A DNA stretch of 40,357 nt, from contig JAIXPK010000222.1 of the NCBI GenBank assembly GCA_027486335.1, positions 1 to 40,357 of the forward strand, read 5' to 3'. Within the stretch, counting starts at the first letter, position 1, and each line of letters starts with the position of its first letter. The position numbers were made by a program, and so were the translations under genes. This document shows, piece by piece, positions 1 to 7,526 of this stretch. A model generated the notes under the pieces. It was not told the origin of the DNA, ran no database searches, and worked only from the letters and a program-made list of their open reading frames with translations. This DNA is from Verrucomicrobiaceae bacterium. GTDB lineage: Bacteria > Verrucomicrobiota > Verrucomicrobiia > Verrucomicrobiales > V1-33.

Positions 1-2
1 GT

Positions 3-299
3 GTCCGCAACCAAGCCCACCGCACCAGCGCCATGACTCTCGCCCAGCATCTCCGCCAGGAAGGCCGCCAGGAAGGAATCCAGGAAGGTTTCAAGACCGG
101 CGAACTGAAAGGCCGCATGGAAGAGCGCACCCATTCCCGCCGCCAATCCGTCCTCGAAGCCCTCGATCTCCGCTTCGGCCCCATCCCCGACGGCCTCCGC
201 GATTCCATCGAAGCCATCGCCGATCCCGAAAAACTCCGCGCCCTCCACAGCGCCGCCATCGTTTCCGATTCCCTCGAATCCTTCGCCGCTTCCCTCTGA
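3..299 (+). CDS. C-terminal part of Rpn-family nuclease/transposase-like protein (5' end cut by window)
   Basis: The frame is open from the left edge, so only the C-terminal part of the protein is present; an internal ATG lies at position 33. The visible protein has the hallmark low-complexity segment of Rpn/YhgA-type (PD-(D/E)XK nuclease family transposase) proteins, a run of short repeats of the type RQEGxQEG, followed by a charged helical tail (LDLRFGPIPDGLRDSIEAI) like that seen at the end of this family. Rpn proteins are DNA endonucleases that stimulate recombination. The catalytic core would lie upstream, outside the window, so activity cannot be judged. Calling the family rests on the repeat and tail only. 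A DUF4351-like tail of the same family is the main alternative. Confidence 0.6.
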   Translation, partial: VRNQAHRTSAMTLAQHLRQEGRQEGIQEGFKTGELKGRMEERTHSRRQSVLEALDLRFGPIPDGLRDSIEAIADPEKLRALHSAAIVSDSLESFAASL

Positions 300-339
300 T
301 GCACCGCCAGAAGCCGCACCACCACACTGATCACGTTCC

Positions 340-354
340 GAGGCAACCAGCCTC
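340..354. terminator. Small hairpin between convergent genes
   Basis: GAGGC-aacca-GCCTC forms a perfect 5-bp stem in the 69-bp gap between the stop of the Rpn-like gene and the stop of the convergent small membrane protein. It could be a weak bidirectional terminator. There is no clear T-run on either side, so support is limited. Confidence 0.25.
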
Positions 355-368
355 AGAATCCCGCCCCC

Positions 369-614
369 TCAATACCACTCCACTGGCATCCGGAACCCCT
401 CCAACTTCATCATCGGCGAGTACAGCGTCACAAGGAATCGATTGACCGGCTTGTCCTCAACCGACCAGCAGATGGTCGTATAACCCTTCCCCCCGAGAAC
501 CATCGGCCGCACATGCGCCCGGTTAAAGGCAAAGAACGATCCCACATACGCGAAAACCAGCATCACTAGCACCAAAATCGGTCTCCGGTCAGTTCTCATG
601 AAACGGTCACGCAT
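369..614 (-). CDS. Small single-pass membrane protein, unknown function
   Basis: An 81-residue protein read from the ATG at 614, three bases after the stop of the upstream DUF1444-like gene (stop codon 618-616, then C, then ATG). The frame stays open upstream to 752, but that part lies inside the DUF1444-like gene and is unlikely to be used. An ATG at 599 is a second possible start. One clear hydrophobic helix lies at about residues 13-31 (PILVLVMLVFAYVGSFFAF), followed by a soluble tail ending in EWY. It contains no recognised domain. The tight spacing suggests co-transcription with the upstream gene. I infer a membrane-anchored accessory protein; the function is not recognised. Confidence 0.6.
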   Translation of the reverse strand: MRDRFMRTDRRPILVLVMLVFAYVGSFFAFNRAHVRPMVLGGKGYTTICWSVEDKPVNRFLVTLYSPMMKLEGFRMPVEWY

Positions 615-615
615 G

Positions 616-1311
616 CTAATCGGCAAATCCCGTGTACGGCTCCCACTGCGTGCCATTCCGCCGCAGGAAAACACGCGACAACGGTTTGTCCGCCTGCTCC
701 AGCATCTTTGAGGTCCACCCGCGCAATTCGGAAAGATTCTCCGGCGACGCATCTCCAGTCACATACAACACGTCCCGCGCAGGAACCGACACCACAAGCT
801 CGCCCTCCACCATCCCCGCGACCGAATCCCAGATCTCAGGCAGCAAAAGCAACGTGGCCTCATAATTGCCACCCGCGGTCAGCATCATCGTGCGCGCCCC
901 CTGATGCGCTCGCGCATCTAGCTGCATGGCGCGCAGATTCCCGACCGCACGCTCATGCAACTCATCCCTCGAAACTCCGAGCCGCTTCAAATCCCGATTC
1001 GCCACAATCTCATAATGAGTCCCGACATCGAACGCATACATCACCACAAGATCTCCAGCCAAACACCGATCGACCGGTGAGTCATCGTCAGTTAGCGTCA
1101 CGTCAGCCGGAACGCCGCTCGGGAGATTGACGTAAATACGAGGCACCACCGCCTCCATCGTCTTCGCGGATTCCTCTGCAAGGTTCATGCGATTCGCCAG
1201 CGTCGAAGTTTCATCATCACCAGAACCCTGCACCTCCCGGGTCACCTTGTCCAGCAGACCTTGCCAGCGGAAACCCACCAAATCAGATGCCGGTGACAGC
1301 ATCCAACTCAT
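616..1311 (-). CDS. DUF1444 (YtpQ-like) family protein
   Basis: 231 residues, ATG start at 1311. The central segment has the pattern typical of DUF1444 proteins: a short strand with an acidic residue (GDLVVMYAFD, about 86-95), a following strand/helix (YEIVANRDLKRLGVS), and an ELHERAVGNL helix. These proteins are cytosolic and of unknown function; the Bacillus relative is YtpQ. No signal peptide or membrane segment is visible. It is followed at once by the small membrane protein at 614. The family match is by motif pattern only and is moderate; a divergent relative without conserved function is possible. Confidence 0.6.
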   Translation of the reverse strand: MSWMLSPASDLVGFRWQGLLDKVTREVQGSGDDETSTLANRMNLAEESAKTMEAVVPRIYVNLPSGVPADVTLTDDDSPVDRCLAGDLVVMYAFDVGTHYEIVANRDLKRLGVSRDELHERAVGNLRAMQLDARAHQGARTMMLTAGGNYEATLLLLPEIWDSVAGMVEGELVVSVPARDVLYVTGDASPENLSELRGWTSKMLEQADKPLSRVFLRRNGTQWEPYTGFAD

Positions 1312-1491
1312 CCCGGCCCCACGCTGGCCGCGCAGGCGATTGCGAGGCGCTGCAGGGGGGGATCATGCTCGATGGAGATTCGTTGGTGTTTTCATGAGTA
1401 GATTCCGATGGTTGGGAGCTTGGCTTTGAGGTGGAGGCAGCTGAGAAGGTTTATGCATTGAAGCCACTGGAACGTTTCTCCACCAGCAAAC
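1312..1491. other. Intergenic region, no gene seen
   Basis: This holds the upstream region of the DUF1444-like gene. Open frames crossing it have atypical composition and look like chance frames. No RNA gene or convincing promoter was recognised. Confidence 0.4.
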
Positions 1492-1529
1492 AGCCCGCCT
1501 CCATTCCCGCCCGGGATTGGAGGCGGGCT
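1492..1529 (-). terminator. Long perfect hairpin downstream of the large LamG/autotransporter-strand gene
   Basis: The arms 1492-1503 (AGCCCGCCTCCA) and 1518-1529 (TGGAGGCGGGCT) are perfectly complementary over 12 bp. Inside them, after a T-T mismatch, TCCCG/CGGGA extends the stem around a two-base centre. It lies about 50 bases past the stop of the minus-strand gene ending at 1581. On the minus strand it is followed by GTTTG rather than a long T-run, so it may act as an mRNA-stabilising or Rho-assisted terminator hairpin. Confidence 0.55.
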
Positions 1530-1540
1530 CGTCTAGCGAA

Positions 1541-1564
1541 GGGCACGGTGCCTGCCACCGAGCC
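1541..1564 (-). terminator. Second hairpin just after the stop codon
   Basis: GGGC-A-CGGTG pairs with CACCG-A-GCCC around CCTGC, giving nine base pairs with one A-A mismatch. It lies 17 bases past the minus-strand stop at 1581 and is followed by the longer hairpin at 1492-1529. Two hairpins in tandem directly behind a highly structured exported-protein gene suggest a transcript 3' end. Confidence 0.4.
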
Positions 1565-1580
1565 CTTGATGGGGATGGCG

Positions 1581-4500
1581 TTACGGCGACGGCGTCACCA
1601 GCAGACGGACGAATCTCTTGCCGCCTGGCGCTCCTCGTGGCAGGGTGTAGCTCAGCTTGCCACCCGCGGGCAGGGGCCGCGGAACGACGTTCGTCCAGGT
1701 GCCGAGGTTGGGCGAGGTTTGGACCTCATAGGTGCCATTGTAGGTCGGACTCATCGGCCAGGCGACCGTGTTGGTCGCATCCAGGCCGGGCATGGCCGTG
1801 ATCGAGGAACCGGTTTCGCCCATGAAGTATTCGATGCCGTTTTGTGCGCCGTCTTTGTCGTGGTCCTGATCCGGGGTTTGGCCACTGGCACCGTTGGTGC
1901 TAGCCCAATTGTTGAAACCGGTGGAACCACCGACCGTCACCGTGCCAGTGCCGGCGAAATGGGCGTCGTCCTGATTCGCCAGTGGTGCTGGTGAGGAGGA
2001 GGAGCCATAGACGCCCGGTCCTTTCACATTAACTCCAATCTTGAGGCTCGGGATGGTTTGGTTCCCGGCATAGATGAGGTTAACCCTGGCTGCGGCACCG
2101 ATTTCCAGTGCCGTCGGTGCCACGGAAGCGGCGGTCTCGCAAGCGAGCGTGCCACCCTGGACCTTGGTCGGGCCAGTGTAGGATGAAGCCTGGAGCAGTT
2201 TCAGAGTTCCCGGACCTTGCTTGCTCAGACCACCGTCAATGGCTGGTCCGCTGGAGTCGTGCTCAAGGTCCTGAGCGATCGTGATGATGTGGCCCGCAGT
2301 GTCAATGACCGCCCCGGACTGCACGACCACTTGGTTCAACCCCTGCATGAAACGGGTCTGTCCAACAGTGGCGGAGAGGACACCGCTAGGGTCAACAATA
2401 ATGAGGTCGTCCATGTTAGCCACGAGTCTGCCGCCGTTGAAGTAGAGCTTGCCGCTGCCACCAATAGAGCCGCAATTCAAAGTGCCGCTGTTAAGGTGGT
2501 AGTCGCCGGGCCCGGAACCGCCAATCATAAGCGCTGGACGCCCCAAACTATAATCTGCTGGCGTGGTGACAAGAGTGACCGTGCCGCCATTCTGCTGGAC
2601 CGTGCCGGCGCAGGGGCCGAGTAATCCCAAGGCCATGAACGCTGTGTTAAGCTGGGCGGTGTCCTGGATCAACAATCTGCCATTGTTGGCACCAGAGTTG
2701 CCGATCGCAACATCGCCGCCGGTGGTGTGAGTTTGGTTCCACCGGCCGGAGCCTTTCAAGATCACCGTGGCGGTAGCGGTCGATTCGCCGGAACCCACGG
2801 GGAACAGCGTTCCCGCGGTGTTTAGCACGCCCGTCACTTCAAGTGTGCCGCTGCCATCAACGCGCATACGCGTGCCCGGATCAAACGTGGCGGTGCCGGA
2901 AATACTCAGCACCCCGTCACTGACAATCATCGCGATGTCGCTGGCCGACCCTGCTTGTTGATGGGCTGCCACGGTGCCGGAAAGGTCAACAGTTCCGCTA
3001 CCTAGCTTCGTGCCCGAGGAGATATCGACATTGGCGCTAATTGAGTGCGTCCCTTCCACCGTCATTTCGGCGCGACTGGTCGGCACGGTGGCCAGGGTCA
3101 GGGTCTTGCCGGAGGGCGACGTGATGACCTGATTAGCCACCCGGTTGTTGAATGTCAGGCCGGCGACAGCAGCGTGGGCGTTCAGGGTAATCGTCTGTCC
3201 TGCCGTACCGCTGTCCGAGAGGATTGCGCTATCCGCAGCACCGGGCACCGTGTTGTTCCAATTGGCCACATCAGTCCAGTTGCCGCCGACCACACCCTTC
3301 CACCTGAACTCGGGCGTAGAGCCAGCCAGCCTGATCTGGAAACCGTTGATCGGCAGACGGATGTCGTAGGTGGGCTGTTCGGTAATGGCGGATCCGTTGA
3401 CGGTGATGTTGCCACTCACGTCGGGCTCAACATCCTCGAAAAGCACATAGTTGTTACCGCGCACCCAGCTGGTCCCATTCTGGTCGAACCGGTTGTCGCA
3501 GACTTGATCTCCAAGGGTGCTCGTCATGTTCGGGGTACTCCACACACCTTGGCTCCTTTGATTCGTATCGATCAGAATGGCCGAGGCGATGTAGAGATCG
3601 TAGGTCTTGGCAGGATCGAGCCCGTTGATCACCAGCTGCTGCGAATTTGGTTCGCTGAAGTTGATCCATCCATGCGTGAACAAGCTGAGGTTCAGGGGGT
3701 CGGGGTCAGCCGTAGTACCGAAGAACCAACCACCGGTTCCGCTGCTGGTGAAGCCCACGGTGGAGGCTGGGCCGCTGGCGAGGTTCAAGTTGGTAGCCGA
3801 GTCAGCCGCAATGGTATTCCAAACCGCGCCGAGCCCGCCGCCGGGGCCTTCCAGATCGGTCCGGACGGTGTCGTCGATATTCACATTGATCGCAAAGGGG
3901 GTGGCGGGGTCCACGACGGTCAGGGTAGCGCCGACAAGCGATGTGAAACTGTAGTTGGACGCAGCCAGGGTGCCCACGGCGCAGGTGATGGGGTAATCTC
4001 CGACGGGCGACGAGAGGACCGCAGTGGTGCTCAGGGCCGCAGTGCCGCCCACCCCCGATGTAGCAAGATTCTCACCGTTCTGAAAGCCGGTGATCTCGTA
4101 GGGAAGCGGATTCGGGTTGGCGGTGTTCGGGAAACGGTACGCGTTTTGCGCCGTCACGGTCAGTCCTGCCTTGTTGACCACTTGCGAAGTCGAGGCGGCG
4201 GTTGTGCTTGCCAGGTATATTTGGTGGCCGTTGTAGGCCGCAGTGATCACATGGGGTTTCGCACCCAACGTGGTGGTGGTGTAGGTTGCCTCTCCCGCAA
4301 TGACTGCCACCGGGGCGCCCAGGGAAGTACCACCGTTCTTGAACTGCACCGTGCCGCCCGAGGGGATCGGCGAGACCGTTGCGGTGAAGGTCACACTATC
4401 CCCGTAGATCGAAGGACTGCCTGAGGAGGCGACCGTGGTCGTGGTGGGGATGGGTGGGGCCACCGTGAAGGTACTGGTCGCGGAGGTGGCGGTGACCGGC

Positions 4501-5522
4501 GGGCCCGCACTGTCGGTGACCGTCGCATAGATCTCGTAGCTTCCATTACTCAATGCTCCGAGGTTGCGCTTATAAGGCGACGTGGTTACAGCAGCACCCG
4601 CTTGGGCAAAGGTGCCACCCGGCAGGCTGCGGGTGAAGAATTTGACGGTATAGGGTGCCGTGCCCGACGCCACCCAGGCGGTGGCGGTCATGGACGTGCC
4701 TGAGCGATAAGCTTGATTCTCGGCAGGGCTGGTCAGACCAACGGTCAGGCCGGTCGGATAGGTAGTGGTCAGGCGGTACTTTGCTGTCAGATACCCGCCG
4801 ACCGCGAGCAATTCGTTCGAATCCAGGATCCGGTTGTAGAGGATGACTTCCGCGATGTCGCCTTTGAGCCCCCCGCCGCTGCTGCCATTTCCGATCACAA
4901 GCGCACCACCGGAATTGTAATTAGCACCCACGACACCTTGACTGACCCCGTTGATCGACATCTCCCAGGCGATGTCCGAACTGGAGATTGCAAACAATTG
5001 CGACCCGGAGTTGGGCATGGCACAGTATTCTTCCAGCCGGTCTCCCCGGAAAAACCCAGGATAGGATCTGCCATTTCCATCATAACGCCACCATTCGTCG
5101 ACCTCGGGATTCGCTTTAACCAGCGTGTATGCATCATCATCGTCGATTGTCGCCACGATAAAACTCGTGGCTGCCGATGGGAACTGGGCCGATAGATCCG
5201 CCGTCTGTAATGCGGAATTGTTGTCGAACCGGACGACCGGCTGCCCGTTGAGAACGCCTGTCTTGTAGATGGGTGTGCCGGCAGATGCGGTGGCATTGTT
5301 GGCCGGAAAGGACCCGGACACATCGGGCCAGGTATTCACCGTATTGCCGTCGCCCAAGCCCGTAATCTGCGACGCGTCCAAGTGCAGCGTCAGGCCAGAG
5401 GTGATGGGTGGTGCGGCGCTGGCGGGTGACACCCCGAAATACATCGCCGCACCCAGCGTCAGAACGAGGACGAGGTGCTTGAGGGCGTCTCGTATCAGAG
5501 GATTTGGATTCAGTGTTTTCAT
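1581..5522 (-). CDS. Large exported LamG/Ig-like/MBG/autotransporter-associated beta-strand repeat protein
   Basis: 1313 residues from the ATG at 5522. The frame runs on to 5978, but this start gives a proper signal peptide (hydrophobic run ending VSPASA, about residue 36). Order of domains: LamG-like beta-sandwich (about 40-252); Ig-like domain (255-355); second Ig-like repeat beginning TTTTVASSGSPSIYGD (358-450); MBG-type domain with NYSF motif (452-540); a unique domain starting NVNIDDTVRTDLEGPGGG (about 545-740); autotransporter-associated strand segment with WKGVVGGNWTDVANW at its start and GGLSKQGPGTLKLL plus SYTGPTKVQGGTL later; a calcium-loop-like DQDHDKDGAQNG; and a C-terminal sandwich typical of verrucomicrobial exported proteins. 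It is likely secreted or surface-bound and carbohydrate- or matrix-binding. No C-terminal beta-barrel and no PEP-CTERM motif are visible, so anchoring is unexplained. A regulator remnant lies divergently upstream. Confidence 0.85.
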   Translation of the reverse strand: MKTLNPNPLIRDALKHLVLVLTLGAAMYFGVSPASAAPPITSGLTLHLDASQITGLGDGNTVNTWPDVSGSFPANNATASAGTPIYKTGVLNGQPVVRFDNNSALQTADLSAQFPSAATSFIVATIDDDDAYTLVKANPEVDEWWRYDGNGRSYPGFFRGDRLEEYCAMPNSGSQLFAISSSDIAWEMSINGVSQGVVGANYNSGGALVIGNGSSGGGLKGDIAEVILYNRILDSNELLAVGGYLTAKYRLTTTYPTGLTVGLTSPAENQAYRSGTSMTATAWVASGTAPYTVKFFTRSLPGGTFAQAGAAVTTSPYKRNLGALSNGSYEIYATVTDSAGPPVTATSATSTFTVAPPIPTTTTVASSGSPSIYGDSVTFTATVSPIPSGGTVQFKNGGTSLGAPVAVIAGEATYTTTTLGAKPHVITAAYNGHQIYLASTTAASTSQVVNKAGLTVTAQNAYRFPNTANPNPLPYEITGFQNGENLATSGVGGTAALSTTAVLSSPVGDYPITCAVGTLAASNYSFTSLVGATLTVVDPATPFAINVNIDDTVRTDLEGPGGGLGAVWNTIAADSATNLNLASGPASTVGFTSSGTGGWFFGTTADPDPLNLSLFTHGWINFSEPNSQQLVINGLDPAKTYDLYIASAILIDTNQRSQGVWSTPNMTSTLGDQVCDNRFDQNGTSWVRGNNYVLFEDVEPDVSGNITVNGSAITEQPTYDIRLPINGFQIRLAGSTPEFRWKGVVGGNWTDVANWNNTVPGAADSAILSDSGTAGQTITLNAHAAVAGLTFNNRVANQVITSPSGKTLTLATVPTSRAEMTVEGTHSISANVDISSGTKLGSGTVDLSGTVAAHQQAGSASDIAMIVSDGVLSISGTATFDPGTRMRVDGSGTLEVTGVLNTAGTLFPVGSGESTATATVILKGSGRWNQTHTTGGDVAIGNSGANNGRLLIQDTAQLNTAFMALGLLGPCAGTVQQNGGTVTLVTTPADYSLGRPALMIGGSGPGDYHLNSGTLNCGSIGGSGKLYFNGGRLVANMDDLIIVDPSGVLSATVGQTRFMQGLNQVVVQSGAVIDTAGHIITIAQDLEHDSSGPAIDGGLSKQGPGTLKLLQASSYTGPTKVQGGTLACETAASVAPTALEIGAAARVNLIYAGNQTIPSLKIGVNVKGPGVYGSSSSPAPLANQDDAHFAGTGTVTVGGSTGFNNWASTNGASGQTPDQDHDKDGAQNGIEYFMGETGSSITAMPGLDATNTVAWPMSPTYNGTYEVQTSPNLGTWTNVVPRPLPAGGKLSYTLPRGAPGGKRFVRLLVTPSP

Positions 5523-5684
5523 TGCGATTTTGATCGGTTGGGACTCATCCGAAAAGTTGGTTTGTTGGGCGGACTCCGAATTTTTTGGGGAGATCTTTGA
5601 GACGGGAACTCTACGCAATATGGGCTGCAGGGAAACCGTGGATGTGATCTTTAGGGCTCTGTGACTTTCTGCGGGGGCCGTTGA
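5523..5684. promoter_or_regulatory. Upstream region of the large exported-protein gene
   Basis: A 162-bp region with an AT-richer core (GAATTTTTTGGGG near 5578) between the exported-protein start and the remnant regulator. In this phylum such gaps between a divergent regulator and its target usually hold the operator. No precise operator or promoter could be assigned. Confidence 0.3.
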
Positions 5685-6126
5685 TACGAGCGATCCAGTC
5701 TCAGCGACCCGGTTTTCTCCGAAGCGATCCATGTTCTCCGGGAAGCCGGGCATGACGCGTTTTTCACCCGCAGCTCGCTGGTGGATCTGGGAATGAACGT
5801 CAGGCGGATGGCCGGTTTGACGGGGAAGACCGAAGCCGACAGCGTTGATCGTGGACGAGTTGAAGATGTTTGTAGCGACGCAGCAGTTTCTCGTAATGAA
5901 AAAGCTGACCGTTCCGGGGGATGTTTCACTAGTCAGCATGGAGTCGGATCCGGCCTTTGATTGGTGCCATCCCACCATCGCGTCTATTCACTGGGCCCAC
6001 CGGCCTGTCATGCGGCGTGTCGTTGGCTGGGCCAACAACGTCGCCAGCGGGAAAATCGACCGGCGCGAGACACACACCCTGGCGGAGTTCATCGACGGAG
6101 GGTCGATCGGGCCGGCGAAACGATGA
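5685..6126 (+). pseudogene. Remnant of a LacI/XylR-type transcriptional regulator (sensor domain only)
   Basis: Two segments in different frames match the sugar-binding half of verrucomicrobial LacI-type regulators. The first (5685 to about 5830) reads FSEAIHVLREAGHDAFF...LGMNVRRMAGL...KTEAD, normally early in the sensor domain. The second (about 5845-6126) reads LIVDELKMFVATQQFL, VPGDVSLVSM, DPAFDWCHPTIASIHW, RRVVGWANNVASGK, and ends in GGSIGPAKR before a stop, which is the usual C-terminus. The DNA-binding helix-turn-helix is absent, and roughly 130 residues expected between the segments are missing. This is a decayed gene, not a functional regulator. It is divergent from the exported-protein gene at 5522, probably its former target. 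Identification is from recalled family patterns; the deletion size is an estimate. Confidence 0.75.
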
Positions 6127-6530
6127 ATCTCCCAGAGTCAGATGACGGTGACGGCTTCCAGCTCATCTCGCCCCCAACGGCACGCCCCCCGTCTCCCAAC
6201 ACGCACTCTCCCAAGACGTCTTCATTAACGCACCTCCTAGCATCCCTTAGGGCTGCTGGATTGTAGCCGGTGGTCGAGCGATGCCACGAGCGATACCACC
6301 GGAAAACGCACCAAATGAAATCGCGCCGCGGAGGGGTGCCAACCCCTCTCCCCTCCACCCCCATCCCACAGGGACGTCCAGTTAGGCGCAACGCGATACC
6401 CGGGGTCACCGCACCCACATCACCACAACCCCGTACGGGATTACCCCTCTCCCAACACGCCTCCTCCGAACCACCCAGCCGAAGCCCCGCGCCCCGCCAC
6501 CGCCTCAACCTCAATCGCTCGTCCATGCGG
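6127..6530. other. Intergenic region, C-rich, with one hairpin
   Basis: 404 bp without a convincing gene. Apart from the palindrome at 6267-6302 it is strongly C-rich on the plus strand and shows no recognisable protein or RNA. The frames crossing it in both strands have biased, low-complexity composition. Confidence 0.4.
6267..6302. repeat. 36-bp interrupted palindrome
   Basis: CCGGTGGT (6267-6274) and ACCACCGG (6295-6302) are perfect 8-bp inverted arms around a 20-base centre that contains GAGCGAT. It sits in a gene-free region behind the regulator remnant. It may belong to a dispersed intergenic repeat family of PVC genomes; I could not check for other copies. Confidence 0.45.
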
Positions 6531-6809
6531 TCATGGCATTCGGTTCAGGAACTTGATATAGAAAAACCAGGAGACGCCAAAGACTGCCAGCACGCCCAAT
6601 GACACATTCACGCGACGCGACGAGTTTGCTCTGTAGCCCAGAATCACTGCCCATAGCAACACCAGCCCAGAAGCAATCGCGACATAAAATGCCATGCGCC
6701 ACATGACATTCACCGGACGAACCCACATCATCGGAAACGCCGAGACACCCAGGACCAGTGCGACCGCACTTCCCACGGATCCAATCGCTGTCATGCGCCA
6801 GTTCTTCAT
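6531..6809 (-). CDS. Small multi-pass membrane protein, unknown function
   Basis: 92 residues, ATG start at 6809. Three hydrophobic stretches are visible: about 9-27 (IGSVGSAVALVLGVSAFPM), 40-60 (AFYVAIASGLVLLWAVILGY) and 71-86 (LGVLAVFGVSWFFYIK). It begins with charged MKNWR and ends in NRMP. No domain is recognised. It lies 56 bp downstream of the DUF805-like gene on the same strand and may be co-transcribed with it. The hydrophobic pattern and codon composition support a real gene. Confidence 0.6.
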   Translation of the reverse strand: MKNWRMTAIGSVGSAVALVLGVSAFPMMWVRPVNVMWRMAFYVAIASGLVLLWAVILGYRANSSRRVNVSLGVLAVFGVSWFFYIKFLNRMP

Positions 6810-6865
6810 TTCTTTGGCCGAACGTCAGCCGTCCTCATTTCCATTCCGAATCCTGCACCATCACC

Positions 6866-7315
6866 TCAGGCCGCGGCAGCATGACATTCGTTGCACACGA
6901 CTTTGTTCGCCTCATCAACGACACCCTCTCTGCTCAGAACCAACCGCTTGCCGCATGCCGAGCATTCGCTACCCGCGATATTGGGTGGCCGAGGCGGCTC
7001 TTCAACGCGCACCGGCTGCATCGGTAGCTTGGAGGGACGAAAGAGGAGGACGAGTCCGTAAGCGATGCTCCCATACGGAATCAACGCCAGCAACAGACTC
7101 CAGGCCGTGATTCCCGCATCCCGCACTCTCGGCAGGTAGACGAAGAACACCGCATACACGCCCACAATAAGCCCAGCGATGCCCAGCAACAGCGCATCCC
7201 CGAAGAGCTCAGTCTCAGCAGCGGCGACTGCCCAAAGCATGACAGCGTTGGCCGGAATCGCACGAACGACGTAACCCAATCGTCCGAGCTTTTTAGGAAA
7301 AACAAACTCCATCAT
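6866..7315 (-). CDS. DUF805-like membrane protein with C-terminal zinc ribbon
   Basis: 149 residues; tandem ATG codons at 7315 and 7312. Three membrane helices (about 18-33, 41-61, 70-92) carry the DUF805-like sequence DAGITAWSLLLALIPYGSIA followed by VLLFRPS. After a proline-rich linker, the C-terminal 35 residues form a zinc-ribbon/LIM-like knuckle with paired cysteines CxxC (118, 121) and CxxC (141, 144). DUF805 proteins are small inner-membrane proteins of unknown function. The cytosolic or external zinc ribbon may bind a metal, protein or nucleic acid. This membrane-plus-ribbon layout is uncommon but plausible. Function is not known. Confidence 0.65.
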   Translation of the reverse strand: MMEFVFPKKLGRLGYVVRAIPANAVMLWAVAAAETELFGDALLLGIAGLIVGVYAVFFVYLPRVRDAGITAWSLLLALIPYGSIAYGLVLLFRPSKLPMQPVRVEEPPRPPNIAGSECSACGKRLVLSREGVVDEANKVVCNECHAAAA

Positions 7316-7526
7316 TCGTTTGGTCTGTAATTGAGTAACTCGGGAGCCTCACCGATCGGAAGAAATCCCGATGGCCGCTTCGGGCCATAACGGCATTCGG
7401 CAGAGCACAGGCATCCTCCCTTCGACTCCTTGTTTCCGGTGTCTCTTAACATACCCGTCCGCACCACGCAAGGTGTTCCGCACAGTCCGGATCACGTGCC
7501 ACGGACGGGGCCAACCGCCCGCGCCC
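7316..7526. other. Intergenic region, no feature seen
   Basis: 211 bp between the cytochrome gene's stop and the DUF805-like start, both on the minus strand. No strong hairpin, promoter or RNA gene was recognised. Confidence 0.3.

Noticed and set aside
3045..4424. Long plus-strand open frame (459 residues) opposite the exported-protein gene
   Set aside because: Antisense shadow: composition is rich in Gly, Arg, Val and His with no domain, and the minus-strand gene has clear domains throughout.
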